From NCBI RefSeq assembly GCF_036373705.1, contig NC_089857.1:39814784-39878783 (forward strand): 64,000 bases of DNA. Reading direction: 5' to 3'. Source of the DNA: Amia ocellicauda. Lineage: Eukaryota > Chordata > Actinopteri > Amiiformes > Amiidae. Position 1 is the stretch's first letter. Each line of letters begins with the position of its first letter. Shown piece after piece: positions 28,101 to 42,846 of the stretch. The translations under genes and the position numbers were made by a program. The notes under the pieces were generated by a model. That model was given only the letters and a program-made list of their open reading frames with translations. It was not told the origin of the DNA and did no database searches.

Positions 28101-29615
28101 TGTCGGTGAAGTCGGTAAATTCACATTTTATCTTGGACTTAGCCTTGTGTTAAACAGGGTTGTCTAGACTTGGGTGTCATTTGTCTGGGGGTGTTGGGAG
28201 ACTCTTTGAAACGGCCCACTACTCTGCACCCTCACACTTTGGCATTGTTCTCTTTCCGAGAGCTGTTTTTGACACATTGTTGAATGGGAGAGATCAACTT
28301 CCTGATGAGTATTGACGGTCTTTAAATACTGACGTTTTAAATGTCCTAGTGTTGTGGATATTTGGGGATTTTTTCATGAAGGAAGTGGTGGTGTACATAG
28401 GAAACTGGAATTCAAACACACAACTCTGAAATTGTTTTAAGAAGTCTGTATAGGTTGTGTTACAGGAGACTTAAACTCTCAGCCAACATGTGCAATTTTA
28501 ATATTATGGCTACCATTTGGGTTCCCCCTCGCCTTTATTTTTCAGTTGGGGTTCAAAATGCGAGACTGCACTTCTTGCGATAGCTGACAGGGCCGGACAA
28601 ACACAAAATACACACTGCACCAATGACCCATAAGCAAAGCAATGTGCTTTAGGTGAGTGAGTGAGAGTATGCACCCTCAGTGAGCATGATATTAACCTTT
28701 CCCGCCACATTTTGATTTAATTTATAAAACTATTTTCTCCAGAATGTATCATATATTTAGACATCAGCTGTGATTAAGTGTTTTATGGTGACGTGTCATA
28801 TTGCACTTAGCCACAGTAAATCTGCAGATCAAAAGATTCATTGTGCGAAAGGTATTTTCGACAGTAGATATGTTTTATTACCATATCCTGCCAAAGAACT
28901 TGAGGAAATATGTAAATTCTTTGAAGTAGGGTGCTTTGATGCTGCTCTCTATCTTGTGATTTGGTCACATAAAGCCATCCTTTTTAAATGCTAATGGAAA
29001 ACATGAGGTCATCATAGGCTGTGACTTTATGTAAAGGACTTTTGTCATTCCTCCTACTGTTTGAATGATGGAGAACTGGCCTATTTTAATGCTAAAGAGT
29101 AACAAAGATGTTTAAATAGTTCCCTCAACAAATGTTCACACCGGTGGGGACTCTCAATGGATTTATTACGCCACAATTACCTTTTTTATTGTCTGTTCTT
29201 TTGGATGGAACATTTAAATCAGTAATCATTAGTGTTTAACTGACTACTGTGTTAACAATGGAGGATGATCTTAATTGGATCTGCCTTTATGGAGGGTGCA
29301 GATTTGAAAAGTGTTGATTACAGCAGCTGTGTTTTTTACTCATGTTGAGAATCTAAATGTTTTAGAAGGAGAAGTATGAGGAATTGTGTAACTCTATCGA
29401 ATCTGCCTTGAACAAACACACCTACTTTTCCCCTTCAAAAAATTAAAATGGTAGGGGCTAAATGTTACTAAAGGGTTTAGTTTCTGGGTCAAGACTCTTG
29501 TTGCTCATGGATGGTGACTGGAAATCAGTGTGTTTGGTGTGATCAGTTGGTAATTTCCCTTTTAATTGTTTAAGTATTTGTCTGTTTCTTTCTTGTATCG
29601 TATTTTTTTTTTTTT

Positions 29616-29807
29616 GTCATTTTAACTGACACTCTTATCAAGGGCGACTTACATTTGTACCCATTTATACAGCAGGGCATTTTACTGGAGCAATCTAAGT
29701 GAAGTACCTTCCTCACACATACTTCAGCACTGTCCCACCCAGGATTTGAACCCACCCATCCAGTCATGAGTCCAGAGCCCTAACCACTACTCCACAGTGC
29801 TGCCCCT
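29616..29807 (-). mobile_element. tRNA-derived SINE (minus orientation)
   Basis: Read on the minus strand, the copy starts ggggcagcactgtggagtag, then tggttagggctctggactc, has the B box ggttcaaatcct, and ends in the tail aaatgtaagtcgcccttgat. It is the same family as the copy at 17010-17200 and better preserved at its head. A long T tract at about 29602-29615 is the poly(A) of the insertion. Confidence 0.82.
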
Positions 29808-30302
29808 GTTTGTTACTGCAAGCAATATAGACACCTTTAAAATTATTTCTGTAATAGACCATTCTCTTTATTAAAACAAAACCGTTTATTTAGATTTTCT
29901 CCAACCCTTAGTAATAGAAAATCAAATCTATTTTAAAGCTCATAAAACCCATAAAAATTAAAAACGTGAGCTCCTTTATCACTTCCTCTCCGTCCTACTA
30001 TTGCACAGGGTGACTGTGGAGACCTGGTACGTTAATTAATGTGACGCGACCTAATAGGATGGAGCCACAGCTGACATTTCATCCTGAAAGAATCCTTTTC
30101 AGTCGTCACTGACTTCTTTCTTTATGTACAGTTACAGGGAATAAGCAGAGCAGAAATGAATAAAATGTACCATAAGGGAATAACAGGCACTTGTTAACTT
30201 TCTTTGGGGGACAAAATGTGGCAACATCATGATGCTGAGTAGTAGTACTGCCCCTAACTCCAAATTAATAGTATGTTTACAGGTTTTATATGCCATTTCA
30301 TA

Positions 30303-30330
30303 CATGCATGCATGCATGCATGCATGCATG
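30303..30330. repeat. (CATG)7 palindromic microsatellite
   Basis: Seven perfect copies of CATG make a 28-base self-complementary run in CDC42SE2 intron 1. Alternating purine-pyrimidine composition could allow Z-DNA or a hairpin. Confidence 0.85.
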
Positions 30331-33300
30331 GGGCAGCATCAGTAGAAACCGTCTCTCTGCAAATGCACCATGTAACCTCTATTGTATCACAGGAATGAGA
30401 ACAGGCAATCAGCAAGGGCACCTTTTTTCTTTTCTCTATGTATTTTAATAGCACTTCAGTGAATCAAACTCACACAAACAACGCTGTTTAAATGAATGCC
30501 TTGTTGTATTATATTTCCATTATGCAATTATTCCCCTAGCTCAGTTTTTTTTTAATTTTAATTAAGGGTTTGAACCAAGATAAACAACTAGTACTTGAAA
30601 GATATTTTCCTGCATTCCCATCAATTTAACACAATGCTTTGTTAATAATTATTTACCTGGGTGGCAAAACTCTCTAATGAGAGAGATTTCATCATCCATC
30701 ATCCGAAATTCCCTTCAAAACATCACAAACATATAGTTGTTTGTTCTGGGCCATTTATCTCTTTGGACAGGGAAGTGAACTGTTAACGAAGGGTTTTGCT
30801 TATTGCATAGTTTATTTGTTCCAGCCTATGGAATTAAATTACTCTTTTCTTTATTTGCCTACCTTATGCATACAAACACGTTAAACTGCCTTCAAAGGTG
30901 AAAGCGCTATACTAGAAGCATGTATGTTTTACTGGACAGTGGGCAGCCACTGTGTAAAAAATTTATTTTTTTATTCTGATGCAACCATCTCCTTCCCCCC
31001 CACACTGAATTGTTCTTTCCTCTTGGCTCTCACTCATCCAGTAATGATTGACTAGGCCGGCTGATGAAGAGGCTTCGGTGCATTCGCTACCTCGACACCC
31101 ACACAAGAAGTCTGCAGCTATGCATCAACTGCTTGTTTTTTTAATAAAGGAATTCTGTCTGCACACATCTTCTGTCTGCCAACTGAGGTCCTTTGTGTCT
31201 ACGTGGAGTCATTAGTATTCATTCTGAAATATAATTGGACAGAGGGCCCAGATGTTCTGTGACCCTTAATTAATAGGGTGAGTTATCATGTAACAGCCCT
31301 GCGAGGTCTGTAGTGAGCCGGTGCTTTTGCCGTCGACAGCGAGGGAGAGCACTTGACTGAGATACGGTCTGATTTTCTGGAACAGTCAGAACATTGGCAG
31401 CAGAAGAGATTGAAAAAAAATTAAAATAATTAAGACCTGAATTGTGATGTGCAGTGTGGATAGACCAAAGACATTTTGGCTCTGCCTTGTGAGAGACTTA
31501 GACACTACATCTTCGCTCCGCCCTCCAGGTTTAGACGGAAAGAAATGACGCATCTCCCCTGTAAATGTCTAGAAGATCGAGAAATCATGCTCCTGTATTC
31601 TTACTTAAATTCTCAACATTAATGGATCCCCCTAAATCAGTGTTCCAAAAAACGGGAAGTATACTTTAATTACTAAACCATATTTTGAACCACAAACCTA
31701 AGTATAATAAACCAGTGACTTAAAAATGTTTATTGTCAAAAAACATTTTTAAGTTTTGATTTTATTAGGTTATCGACTAACATTTAAAAGACATCGGTTA
31801 AGAATTTTTGTGTCTGGCTTTAAAAACAAATGCACCAAAAAGAAACATACAAATTTAGGATAGAATGTGTCCTACTTATGAGAGTGAGCTATTTAATATC
31901 ATAACTATTTATAACATGCCATCACTGATCTGCAGTATTTCCTTCTTTAATATTCACCAGACAGCTCTTTGACTATATCTTAAAGGGATGAGCTCACAAT
32001 TCCTTAAGTGTTCTCCTTGAGCTGCCATCCGGTGTGTATGGCTTTTCCATATGGAAAGAGTTTGCACTAAGTTTTGTGAGACTCATTTGATGGTCCTCCA
32101 ATGCCCTCCTCCGAAGATTATTCCAGCTGTTACATAATCGTGATTTGCAGTAACTTTCAGACATGGTAAAGATTTACAGTAGATTTAAACTCGCCATATG
32201 GCAAGCTTAAGGACCGTTTTGTCCATTTTGAGTTTTGCACATTCTGCATGTACGGTAGTAATACCACACAGATGGTAAAGTCTGTCATATCCATGTGACC
32301 TGCAAGCAACCTACTGGAATTAGATTTTCTCATTTCTGTATGTAATCATAAATCGAGCATATAGCATTTAGTCAAATTCAATAGATAATTCAATTTTCAT
32401 TTTACTGAACACACATTCTCGCAGAGGTGATGTCATGTTCGGTCATAAGTAAATAATTGGAGTCATGATTATATTTTATTAAGTGTTCTTTGTTTAAAAT
32501 AAAAATATTTTGGGGACCTTCTCACAGTACTTATCCAATATGAATCGATTACCAGTCTAATTCAGACCTTTGTCTCAGTATGGCTGCAGTACAGCTATAG
32601 CTTACCTTAGTTTAGAAATTCAGCAGTGAATTTATTTGTGCATTTCTTACTTATGCTTTTGACCGCTTCCATTCTTTCTGTAGATTGATCTTGTACCATG
32701 TTCACCATTGATCATTTAAATGGCCAATCACCAGTAAATGTTGCCATTTTCACAATGAAACCACCAGGCTGTTTGGCACACTACTTGCTGTGGTGTCCAC
32801 CCCAGGTTTCTTCAATCGCTGAACATGGCTTCTTGCTGCAGGTGTCTTTCTGAACCTCTAATGCATGGACACCGGCACAAAAATGTCTGCTGTTCTTGTT
32901 TGACAACATAATCTCAACCTGCTAGTAAAGAGATCAAGCAAGGTAGAATCATTTTCTGTCGCATTAAACTGGGAAAGCCATTGCTTGGTGTGAAAACACA
33001 GGTTTACATTTGTATTCATCAGAAGACTGATAGTGCTGATTGTTTTTCCATTAAAAAGTAATTTTCCTAAACCTACCCTAGATGTTCCATTTCTATTAAA
33101 TACTTTATACGAATGCATCTGTGTGTTAAAGGTATGAGGAAGAGAATTGGGGAGTAGACTTGCTTGCTGCACAAGAATGACTGCAGGCATCCTCATGAAT
33201 ATGTATTCACCCCACATAACATCAGCAGCGAACTCTGCACGGTGGTGAGGCCTTGCATACTATATGAGGGCACTCCAGCATGTATGCAGCGCCTGATAGG

Positions 33301-34930
33301 CAGGTTTATGCATACATCAGCGGCAGAGTCCTCCTGAAATTAAATTAAAAAGCTTTGATGTTTCAAGAGACTTTGTTTTGTGCCTCTGTTCGCTGTGTAG
33401 ATGTGATCAAGATCAAAACGGATTCGGAAATGTATATGTATATATGTTAATGAAGGCTTATTGATTATTAATAGGTGGAATTGATGTGCTCTGGGAATTA
33501 ATTAGCCTACATCTTTCACTTGGTTTCTCAAAGCAATGGCCTCAGACCCAAAGATAGACTTGGCACTGTTGTTTTTGGACACAATCCCCATCTCCAACAT
33601 GATGGTCTAAAATTAGTCTCGATGTGAATTTACTTGAATTCCTGGCATCGAACAGAATGACTCAACATTTTTTGGTTTGTTTTTTCATTGACGTTATTTT
33701 AAACAAACGTCATTTTCTGTGGAAATCTATTGCAGGCTGCTTTGTACTTACTTTACATCACTTCCTTACATCCTTCCCTGTACAGTAAGTTGAGAGTGCA
33801 TCAGATATTCTGTATTGGACGCAAAACAAGATGAAAATTAGACTGATGGTGCACAGTCTGTGAATGGGAGGCTGTAGGTATTTTGGAAGGAAATGATCTG
33901 CTCAGGTTTTGTCCTTAACTCCCAGGGGCAGAATCTACACCTCCCTCTCTCAATACACATTTCCTATTCGTATGCAAATGTACCCTCGCGGTACGCCTGG
34001 ACTCGATGGTACATTTTGCATCGAGCATGCTGTGTCCTCACTTTGTGTGCGCTAAAAATAAATAAAGAGGCTCTTGTGAGTCTGCGTGTCCCATTGGCCC
34101 CCCCACGCCCCGTTCCCTATACTGCCCTCCCGCCACGGCTTTTCTGAAGGAACGGCTTGGCAGCTGCAACCCTGGCAACAGGTCTTCGAGGCAAAGAATG
34201 AGGGCAGGCCTCCACAGACAAGCCTGACAATTGTCGTGTGCAGAGCGATGGCAAATTAATCTGGCAGCAGTGCAGAGGGGGATCTTCAGCAGCTTCTTTT
34301 AAAAGGGAAATACTTTTTTCCCCATCTTCTATTTATAGATTTTGAATTATATTTGTAATTGCAGAATGCTGATGCATCTGATCCCAAAAACTCACATTTG
34401 ACACTTTTATTTAGTAGCTGGAGATGGTTCTTTCCATGTAGCTTGTGTTTGGATACAGATATGGCCTGTGTTAAAATGGAATAAATCATAATCTAGAGGT
34501 CATGTAAAACACAGGATGTAGAATCGGGCCTAAAATGGAAATGCATTAGTGCTTTAAGAGGTATTCAAGTCAGGCAGCTTAATTGCATTTAAAGAGGATT
34601 TATTTTTTTTCCTGGTATATGTAATCTGGTTTGAAGCTGTGTGTTGGTGTGTGGGAAGATCAGTCTTATGTAAACAAGCACATGACAGGCATGTTTGCGG
34701 TCCAGAGAGAGAAACCCAAAGAGGAGGACAGTCTGTGTACGTCAGTGGCCTTTCTTACCGTATTGCTGAGTGCTGGCTGCCCGCCCCCTTCTCAGAGCAT
34801 GCGTGAAATTGAGTATTGGTGGCGTTAGAGCAGGAGCGATTTCAATAAATACCTTGGGCCAAGTCATCTGTGACCAAGTGACAGACAAAAGAGCCTCTTG
34901 CGGGAGAGGAGGTCTCGGAGGAGGGTGTGC

Positions 34931-34982
34931 AGGACTCCGAGACGCACGCACACACACTCACACGCACACACACACACACACA
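34931..34982. repeat. (CA)n-rich simple repeat
   Basis: This is a CA-rich stretch with interruptions. It explains the Thr-His and Val-Cys runs of the overlapping open frames, which I do not call as genes. Confidence 0.8.
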
Positions 34983-37900
34983 CGGGGCATGCCTTTGACT
35001 GTACAGCCAGACACGCACAGTGAGAGAGAGGCAGAGGTAGGTGAAGCACATTTTTTTGGGTGGTTGTATTTCCTTGCTTGTTTGGAGGCCTTTTGGACGC
35101 GTCTAAATATTTATGCAGGATGTGCCAGCTGCGAATGGAGAATGGGGTGGGGGGGAGAGAGAGAGAGAGATGCACAGTATTTACTTTTGTTGTCAGGCTG
35201 ATTTGTAGTGACGCACATGGAGCTAGAGGTACCAGTGTCTATTCATTGCAATGATGCAACTTTGCACCGACAACACTATTGGCTGTTGACAAAGCTCCCC
35301 CCCTTGATTATTTATCTTTCCATGAGAAATTATGTAGAAGTCTGTGCTCAGCAGAGAATAGAGGACAGCACTGTGTGAGAAGTCTTGCTTGGAGGGCTAC
35401 ACAATGCAGGACGCTCCCTGAAGTGGAAGCACTCTCCGCCCTCTTAATGCACTTTCTTTTCACTGGTCTCTAATGGACTTACAGTACAGTTGAGAACCCA
35501 ACCCCCTGTTTATTATTTCCTCTAGATGCCTCATCAGAACAAGCCGATCAGTAAATCTTTTCGTAACTGAGATCATGTTTTTAGCAGTAATGTGCAATAG
35601 CTTAACCTTCCAATGGCAAATTAATGATGAGTCTCTCTTGATACTCCCCGACCCGGCACTCCTCTCGAACAATGAACACATTCCCTGGCATCGGCCGGGT
35701 GTTGTTTAAGGGCGCTGCATTCCTCGCGTACTGTACTGCCAGCTGAGCACTGCTGTCTCTCTGCACAGTGGTTTTAATTGAAAACTAGAGGACTTTTCCT
35801 TCTAACTAGAGCTGAGGTTGAGTTATTTGGTTAGTGAGCACATGTGGATTATTCAGGTTAGTTTCTCTCTCCCCCGGAGCAATCTGAAAAGATAGGTGTA
35901 CGAGTTCCCTACGGCTACTCTTGAAATAGAATTAAATTTTTCTTGTTTTCCAGCACTAATATTAATTTGGAAGCCATTTTTGTGTCCTCCAGCCATAACC
36001 CAGAATATGAGAGAGGCAGACAGGCCACGTGACACTTCCCATAATCATAGACCTTTTGTTTGTCAAAAACATGCTTGTTGGTTACGTATTCGTTCTGTGC
36101 CGTACATCTTCAATTTGCAGCAGACTTGTAATTGTCTATATTTATGATTGGTATGCACCTCAAAATATAATGCATACTGTGACATTGGGGAAAAAGATAT
36201 GCAATTGGAATAGGCCGATATATTTTCCTCTAACTGTCAGGTTAATCTTGTTGCTGACCATGTTAACTAGTATGACTAAATTAAAATGATAGACAATATT
36301 GCATGGCAAAACTGCTACACCTGCTTACAGCTAAAGTACAGTATCCTATGATGCCCCAGTAACTGAAACAGTGGTGTAAAATACATGTGTATACAAGAAA
36401 ATGGATGCTTCCCTCCATAAAGGTAATAAAATAAGCAATATACAGAGTAATAAAGGTCAACGTTACATTGTGTTAATTATGAATTTTAAACCAGTAACAG
36501 ATGCATTAAACCTATGCATTGAAAAAAATTAAAAGATCTACAATAAGGAATACTAACTGTTTAAACCCTGATATTAGCACAGTAATGTTTAGACAATAGA
36601 AATCTAAATTAATGTATAAGTAACTGACTGTTTCTACAATAAACTAGGATCTAGGAACCAAGGTTTATAATTGAGGGAAATTAATGCATGCAACTGACAC
36701 AGGTATGCTAGCAGGAATTTTAATATTTTTATTGTACAGAGAAAAGGGGAGTGTATTGAAAATTATAGTACACATACTGCAGGACAGTACTTTTTTTAAT
36801 TCAATATCAAATGGAAACAACTATTTACATTTTTGTGAAGATTCATTACAGCTACTTGAAGGGAATGCTTGGTGTTGGAATAAAGTTGAGTGTTTTGTCA
36901 CTGTATTTTTACAGTATGTTCAAGCATTTTGTTTCAATGCCACATTTCACAATTTCTATATTACCGAGGCCCTAATTATATCCTACTATCTTTCAGCACC
37001 TTCAAAAGAAACAACAGCACAGAGAAGTAGTCCTAAGAACAGTGCCTCATGGGTAATTGTAGCAGCTTCTTTCACGCAACCTTGGCTGTCACGCAGACAG
37101 ACTCTTCAGGCTCTTGCTTGAACAGAGTTTGATGACATTGTTTGGTGAAAACCATCAGGAGATCTTTGCACTAGCAGCACATGAAATGCTTCTCCTTAAA
37201 TCGGAGGAATACTTACAGTAGTGTTACATGCAAAGGAAATCGAGATGAGATTTTATTTAAATGACCGAATGCATACTTTTTTTTTTTTTTGCTTTGAAAA
37301 CTTAGTTCAAGCTAGAAAGGATCCAGCCTTTGAGGTTAAAGAGCCCTTACATTTGTACAAATAAAGTACTACCACACCGTGTTATTTGAATTAGGCCTAG
37401 GTCACAATAACAATTTTTTAAGTGCAGCTATAGTCAAATATGAGCAAATATGAGGCCTGTTGGTATTGCATATTGACAATTGGTTTAATTTTTACTTTGA
37501 TCGTTGTCCCCACTGTAAGCGTTGATCCGTTTTCCCTCCTCCATTTAACAATCCGCACCAATACCTGTATGGGAATGAACGAGGGAGATGATATAGGGCC
37601 AGCATCGCAGGCTTCCCAGCGCTCTCAATGTTGATAAAGCACATGGGTCTTGCAGGGTTAAGGTGAAGTACTTCAGTGGTGTGGAAATGTGGAAGCTGTG
37701 CGAATGCTAACTAAGCAGTCTGCGGGGAGACTTCAAAAACCATGTCTCATCAACTTGAAATTTCTAGTTGCCTTTCCCCCACTTTGTTTAATTGCTTGTG
37801 TGTGAGTAGGGCCTGTAGTTTTGTGTTAGCCGCAGTCTTGTCTGTGAAATGGCGTTTGGCATATTTCCTCTGATTGGGCACAGCTGGTGTTTTCTTTATT

Positions 37901-38847
37901 TCCACACTCTGCTTGGCACTGGCCCTCAGTTGACTTCTGATTGGGTGGTTTGTTGCGTTGTCATTCAGAAATGCTCATTGCAGAAACCTGGAAAAACAAA
38001 TCTGGGCCGACTCCTTGCCAACTAAATTGGTCAATGCTGTGAAGACATCCTTGTGGGATGTAATGACCTGTGGTTAACATCACAAAATGAAAGGTATTCT
38101 GTTTTACGTAGGTGCTATTTCTTTCCCTGAGATCTATTCCAGTAAAGAAAGATAAAGTACAATCTTATTAGAAGGTAAATCTTGTGTGACTAATTATGGT
38201 TCTGCATTTGACTTCCCTTTATTTTATTTTTTGGAAATGTGAGGCATTTCAAACTCTAAGAACCAATAGTGAATTCTAAAGAACTTAATTACATGGTTCA
38301 AGAAAGAGAAATAGTGCAAATACTCTTCAGTTTGGCCTAATAATGCAAAATATATAATTAAAAAAAAGGCCTAAACCTTGGCAAAACTTCTCAAAGATTG
38401 TAAAAAAACAACAACAATCACAAAAAAAAAAAAAACGGTTTTAACAATACCTGTTACTCTGCATTGCCTTGAAAGGATATTGGATTACACTACTCTCCAA
38501 TTGGGACATGGTTTGGTTTAACAGTTGAAGTAGGTGGAAGTACATTTTGTGTCCTAGACTTCTCAAGCATTGATGATACACAGCAGCATGTTTTTGGTGG
38601 AAAGTTACGTATTGTGGCAGCTTTTTCAGCCTGTTGCCTTATTGCCGTTCTGGTTGAAGGTAGCCTGGAGTAATGATGCTATCTCTGAAAGCTCATGCAA
38701 TAAACACAAACCCTGTGCAGGTCAGCTTTAAATAGCATCTCTCTGGAACATCAGCAGATGGAACCGATTAATAGAACCCCATTTGTCTTGAGGACATTTC
38801 GGTTTTATTGCACTTTATAAAACCTCTCATTTCCATCTTTGTCTTGT

Positions 38848-38852
<5 letters not shown>

Positions 38853-38885
<33 letters not shown>
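38853..38885. repeat. (TA)n microsatellite
   Basis: An uninterrupted TA run of about 33 bases lies in CDC42SE2 intron 1. A second, shorter TA run lies at 39035-39051, and an 11-base G run at 39000-39010 stands between them. Confidence 0.85.
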
Positions 38886-38888
<3 letters not shown>

Positions 38889-41800
38889 CTTCTGCTTTCA
38901 AGGACTTTTTTTTTTTTTTCTCCGAACTGATGCTTTTATTCTGCCCTGAGGAAAAGAGTAGTAGCATTTTTCACTCTTCATGTGTATTACACGCAATGCG
39001 GGGGGGGGGGAAAAGGACACGCATACGTGACTGTTATATATATATATATATTACTTTGCCTGTGGTGTTTTCAAATTGATACAAAACACCCTTAGGGGAC
39101 AATACTAACAGTTTTCTTTTGAAGATCGTCATCTCAACCCAATTTTCCATTTATTCTGTTTAACCACTACTGCAATATTAACTGTTGAGGGATAAGAAAC
39201 AAACATAACACCACTGTTTCAATCTTTAGTAATCTCTCAGATTTATTTACAAGTGTCTTCAGTATTTTTGTTTCTGTTCTGTTCTGTACAGTTCTGTGTC
39301 ACAGTACCGAACCAGGTCATGGCCTGGCCAATCGCAGGACATGAACCTGCTACAACATGGGTTTCAGTTCCCTGTTTTCTGTACTGTATCCCAGTATTCC
39401 AATTCATTCAAATTGTGTAGCTGTGGTCCTGGAGAATATACACTATCAATCTTTCTCCCACCTCATGTAGCATTATATTGCATTTTATAATTAATCATAC
39501 ATTTAATAAAATATACATGATTTGTGTATATTTCCTTAATTTGGGACTGTATTTCCACACTGTCATCCCTCGAGTGAGTTCAAGCTTTTGCCAATTTCTT
39601 TAAAAAATACATTAATAAATCCTCTTTACTTTCCTCTTCATTTTCAAAATGAGATTTTAAAAACGGCTGTGGGAAGAACAATTTCTAAGGGTGCCATTTA
39701 ATTTGAATTAATTTGGCTGTTTATGAGCATAATCCCTGAACCCGGACAGATTGGAAGATTCATTATGATGTGTTGAATTAAGGCCACAGGTGGTTCAGCG
39801 CATGGCCATAAAATGTTATAAAAATCCCATTTATAAATTCAGCAAGGATTACGGTGTTCTCATTCTGCTCTCCCCTACATCGTACTAACTACGCGATGGG
39901 TCTCGGTGCATGTGTTAATGGTTCAGTTAACAGATGCTCAAAATAATTGCCCCTAGCAGACTCACAATATTAAAGATGATGTAAAGATACTCTTTACTCA
40001 CGGAACCAGTTGATCATGAAAATGAAATGTGTAGACTAGTACACATGTGCTGTAGCTAATGGAAAAATTTACTGCTTCACAAATGTTCACAATTACTGTA
40101 TTTCTTCTGGGCGGACGTGTTTGGTAATCCGGTGTATTGATTTACTGTGCAGAAGTTCTGTTCTTCAGGTTCTTGAAAACATCTTGCCAACTCATTCTTG
40201 CAAATTATATAAAAACATAATCTCCACAGACGTTTGCAGTATCTGAAGGTTATACTTGCACAATAGTAAATGTAGGCTAGTACCTTTTCTGGATTAGGCA
40301 GCTTTTGTGGTATATCAATTACTACAACAACTACAAATTAAGAGTGCTTGAATGGGTCCCTCTTAATTATGCCATTTTTTGATACAAGTTTGAAAGAAAC
40401 TTAGCCCTTGTTACTGTGTTTCTTGGGTGGCAATTAAACGGAATAAAGATGGTCTTTATTTATGTTTTCTTATTAAAGCATTTTGGCTCAGACTTATGTT
40501 CTCTGACTCCAGCCAAATGCTGAAATGACACACTGATGTTTTGTGTATCTTATTTTGTCATCAGTCATGTGTTTTTTTGGGGGAGAAAAAAAAACAACTA
40601 TTCCTTAAGATGATCTCACCAATTCTTATTCAAGTGGCACTACAACCATTTTATTTGTGCCTGTTTTATCTAAGCTAAAACATCTTTAGTATCGATTGGT
40701 CTTATCTGTTTTCATGTGACGTGGTAGGTCTGCTGGGAATAGGAAACCTGAGGAATGCACACCTGTGAATACTGCAGTGTTTTTGTAAGGCTGGTGTGAA
40801 TTGTGCTGCACCTGCCTACTTTTTTTCTATTTTAGTGGTTTAAGTTAGTTGACCTTTTTAGTAAATCAAAGCAGGGCAGTTTCCTAACTGATTGAGAGCT
40901 GGAAATTAGACCCTCACCTTAATCCATCACAATCTCTCCAAACACAACAGGTATATTTCTATGAACTAATGTCTGCTATAAATTCATTATTTTCACTATT
41001 GCTTGCTGTCAGCTTTATACAATTGTTCCTGTTCATCTCATCTCTCCATAGGAACATAACATCTCATAACATCTGTTATATAACGGTTTCTTTCATAACA
41101 TATCTGTAACTCTTTCCAGCTTGGCCATGTCGACCTAGTATCCGTTGACTAGAGTGTATTCAACTGGAAACGTCTGACGTTCTTTGGCATCTTTTAATCC
41201 CCCATTAAGATCTATTGCTGAACAGTGTAGGGTAGTGTTTTTATATTGTGACAGAAACGGTAGCCATTTTTTAAAAATGCAGCTTCTTAGTCTTGTGAAG
41301 TACAGCTAAAATTAAATGTGCACAGCAGCAGTAGCGTAAGTAAGCAGGAACCATATCACTCATGGCCTGTGGTTAAGACCAAGAGCGCTGGATAGCCTTA
41401 TGAGCATATTTATTCCAGTAGATCAGTCAGGTGTTAAACTGTCTGAACTGAGACTACTTCCTCTTTCAGACAAAACATTCACAGTTGTTGGACTCTTAAG
41501 CAAGGACCTGCCAGAGAAAAGAATGCTGAAGTCTAAATTGACGGCACTGTGTTTTTATAGCATCCCATAAAAAATAGCAACAGGTAGTCTCGGGTAACAG
41601 TGCGTCTTTGTTTATCCAGGGTGTGTGTGAACTCATGATTAGCCGTGTCATTAAAGGCAGCTTGTGGGCCATATCAGATGCAGTCTCTCTGTGTTAAGTG
41701 TAAGTCTTCTAACCAGGACTTGCAATTCCTGTTTAAAATCCATGAACAAATTTATTTATTTTTAGGTTGTTTACTGTGGTTCAGATAGAAAGAAAGAGAA

Positions 41801-42846
41801 TGCACTGGCACTATAGACACTTCATTTAAAATATTTTGAATGCATTTGTTTCATTCAAGCATTCTTCTTAAACCGTATAGAAGTGTTACATCAGTTGCAC
41901 AAGGGGGGTGCAGATGTTGGGCCAAGTCAGCAGGTCCTATATCACAGAGCTGTGTACATTTGCATGTGCTATTTATATGTGTCAAAACAGAGTAGACCTC
42001 TATAGATGGCACTAAAATAATATAAATCTGTTACAATTGCATGGTTATTGGTTTAAGTAATAACCACTGTTAATTTAACTGGTGATTATAACCAACTGCA
42101 AAAATAGTGTCATTCATTCAATACCAGTTTCCTGCAAAACATGGGCATCCCAGTATATTCTCCTTATTGTTTGTGCTTGTTGGCTTTAATTTACAAAACC
42201 CAATCCTGTTATGAGGGGGTTGCTGCAGGCAGGTTGCACTGAACACCCCCCCACTGACTGAGGACGGGCGCTGTGCTGTCCTGCTGTCCTCCTGCTGGCC
42301 ACTCAACTAGGTTTCCAGTAACCTGTCAAGGCTTTTGTTTTGCTCAGCAGTTGCAGTGCAAGATAAGCAAGTGAAATCATTTTTGGAATCTTTCAGGGAA
42401 TGTGACGGATTAACATAGAGTAAATACTCACACAGTTAAGAAGGAATGTGTGAGACAACTATGGTGAAGTAATGGCCCATAAAACAGTTTTAGTTATATG
42501 GATCTGTTCAAGAACAATTGAGAGGGCAGATTCAGGTGTTAATCTGCATATTTCAGGTTTGGGAAAATGCTGTGCACTGCATTTCTAGTCATTTGTTTGG
42601 CATACAATGCCAGAGTGCATAAATGGTTTTATGTTTCCCTTTAAGATGCGACTCAGTTACTTTACCGAGTGTTCTCTACACTTCAAATGCAATACTTTCC
42701 CAAACTTTATCCAAACGTTTCATATTGATTACATTTACCATATAAGGCACAACTCAGCTATGAATTGGGAATCATTTTAAGCCACAGCCTAAAGCTTAAA
42801 GTTGACCCTGTAATCATAACCTTGTATTTGTACCCTTCTGCTGTAG

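Larger units (their letters stand above)
11600..42846 (+). other. CDC42SE2: CDC42SE2 first intron (about 31 kb)
   Basis: This is inferred intron between the CpG-rich exon and the first coding exon. It holds a Tc1/mariner element (14061-15285), two SINEs (17010-17200 and 29616-29807) and simple repeats. Apart from these I see no gene. Open frames at 19000-19432, 24268-24749 and 36684-37121 lack recognisable domains, codon structure or splice partners. Conserved enhancers may lie here but cannot be identified without comparison. Confidence 0.55.

Noticed and set aside
34770..35201. 143-codon frame with Thr-His runs
   Set aside because: It is built on the CA and GA simple repeats at 34931-34982 and about 35155-35170.
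36684..37121. 145-codon plus-strand open frame in CDC42SE2 intron 1
   Set aside because: It is rich in codons from AT-rich sequence, has no recognisable domain, and no promoter or splice context was seen.
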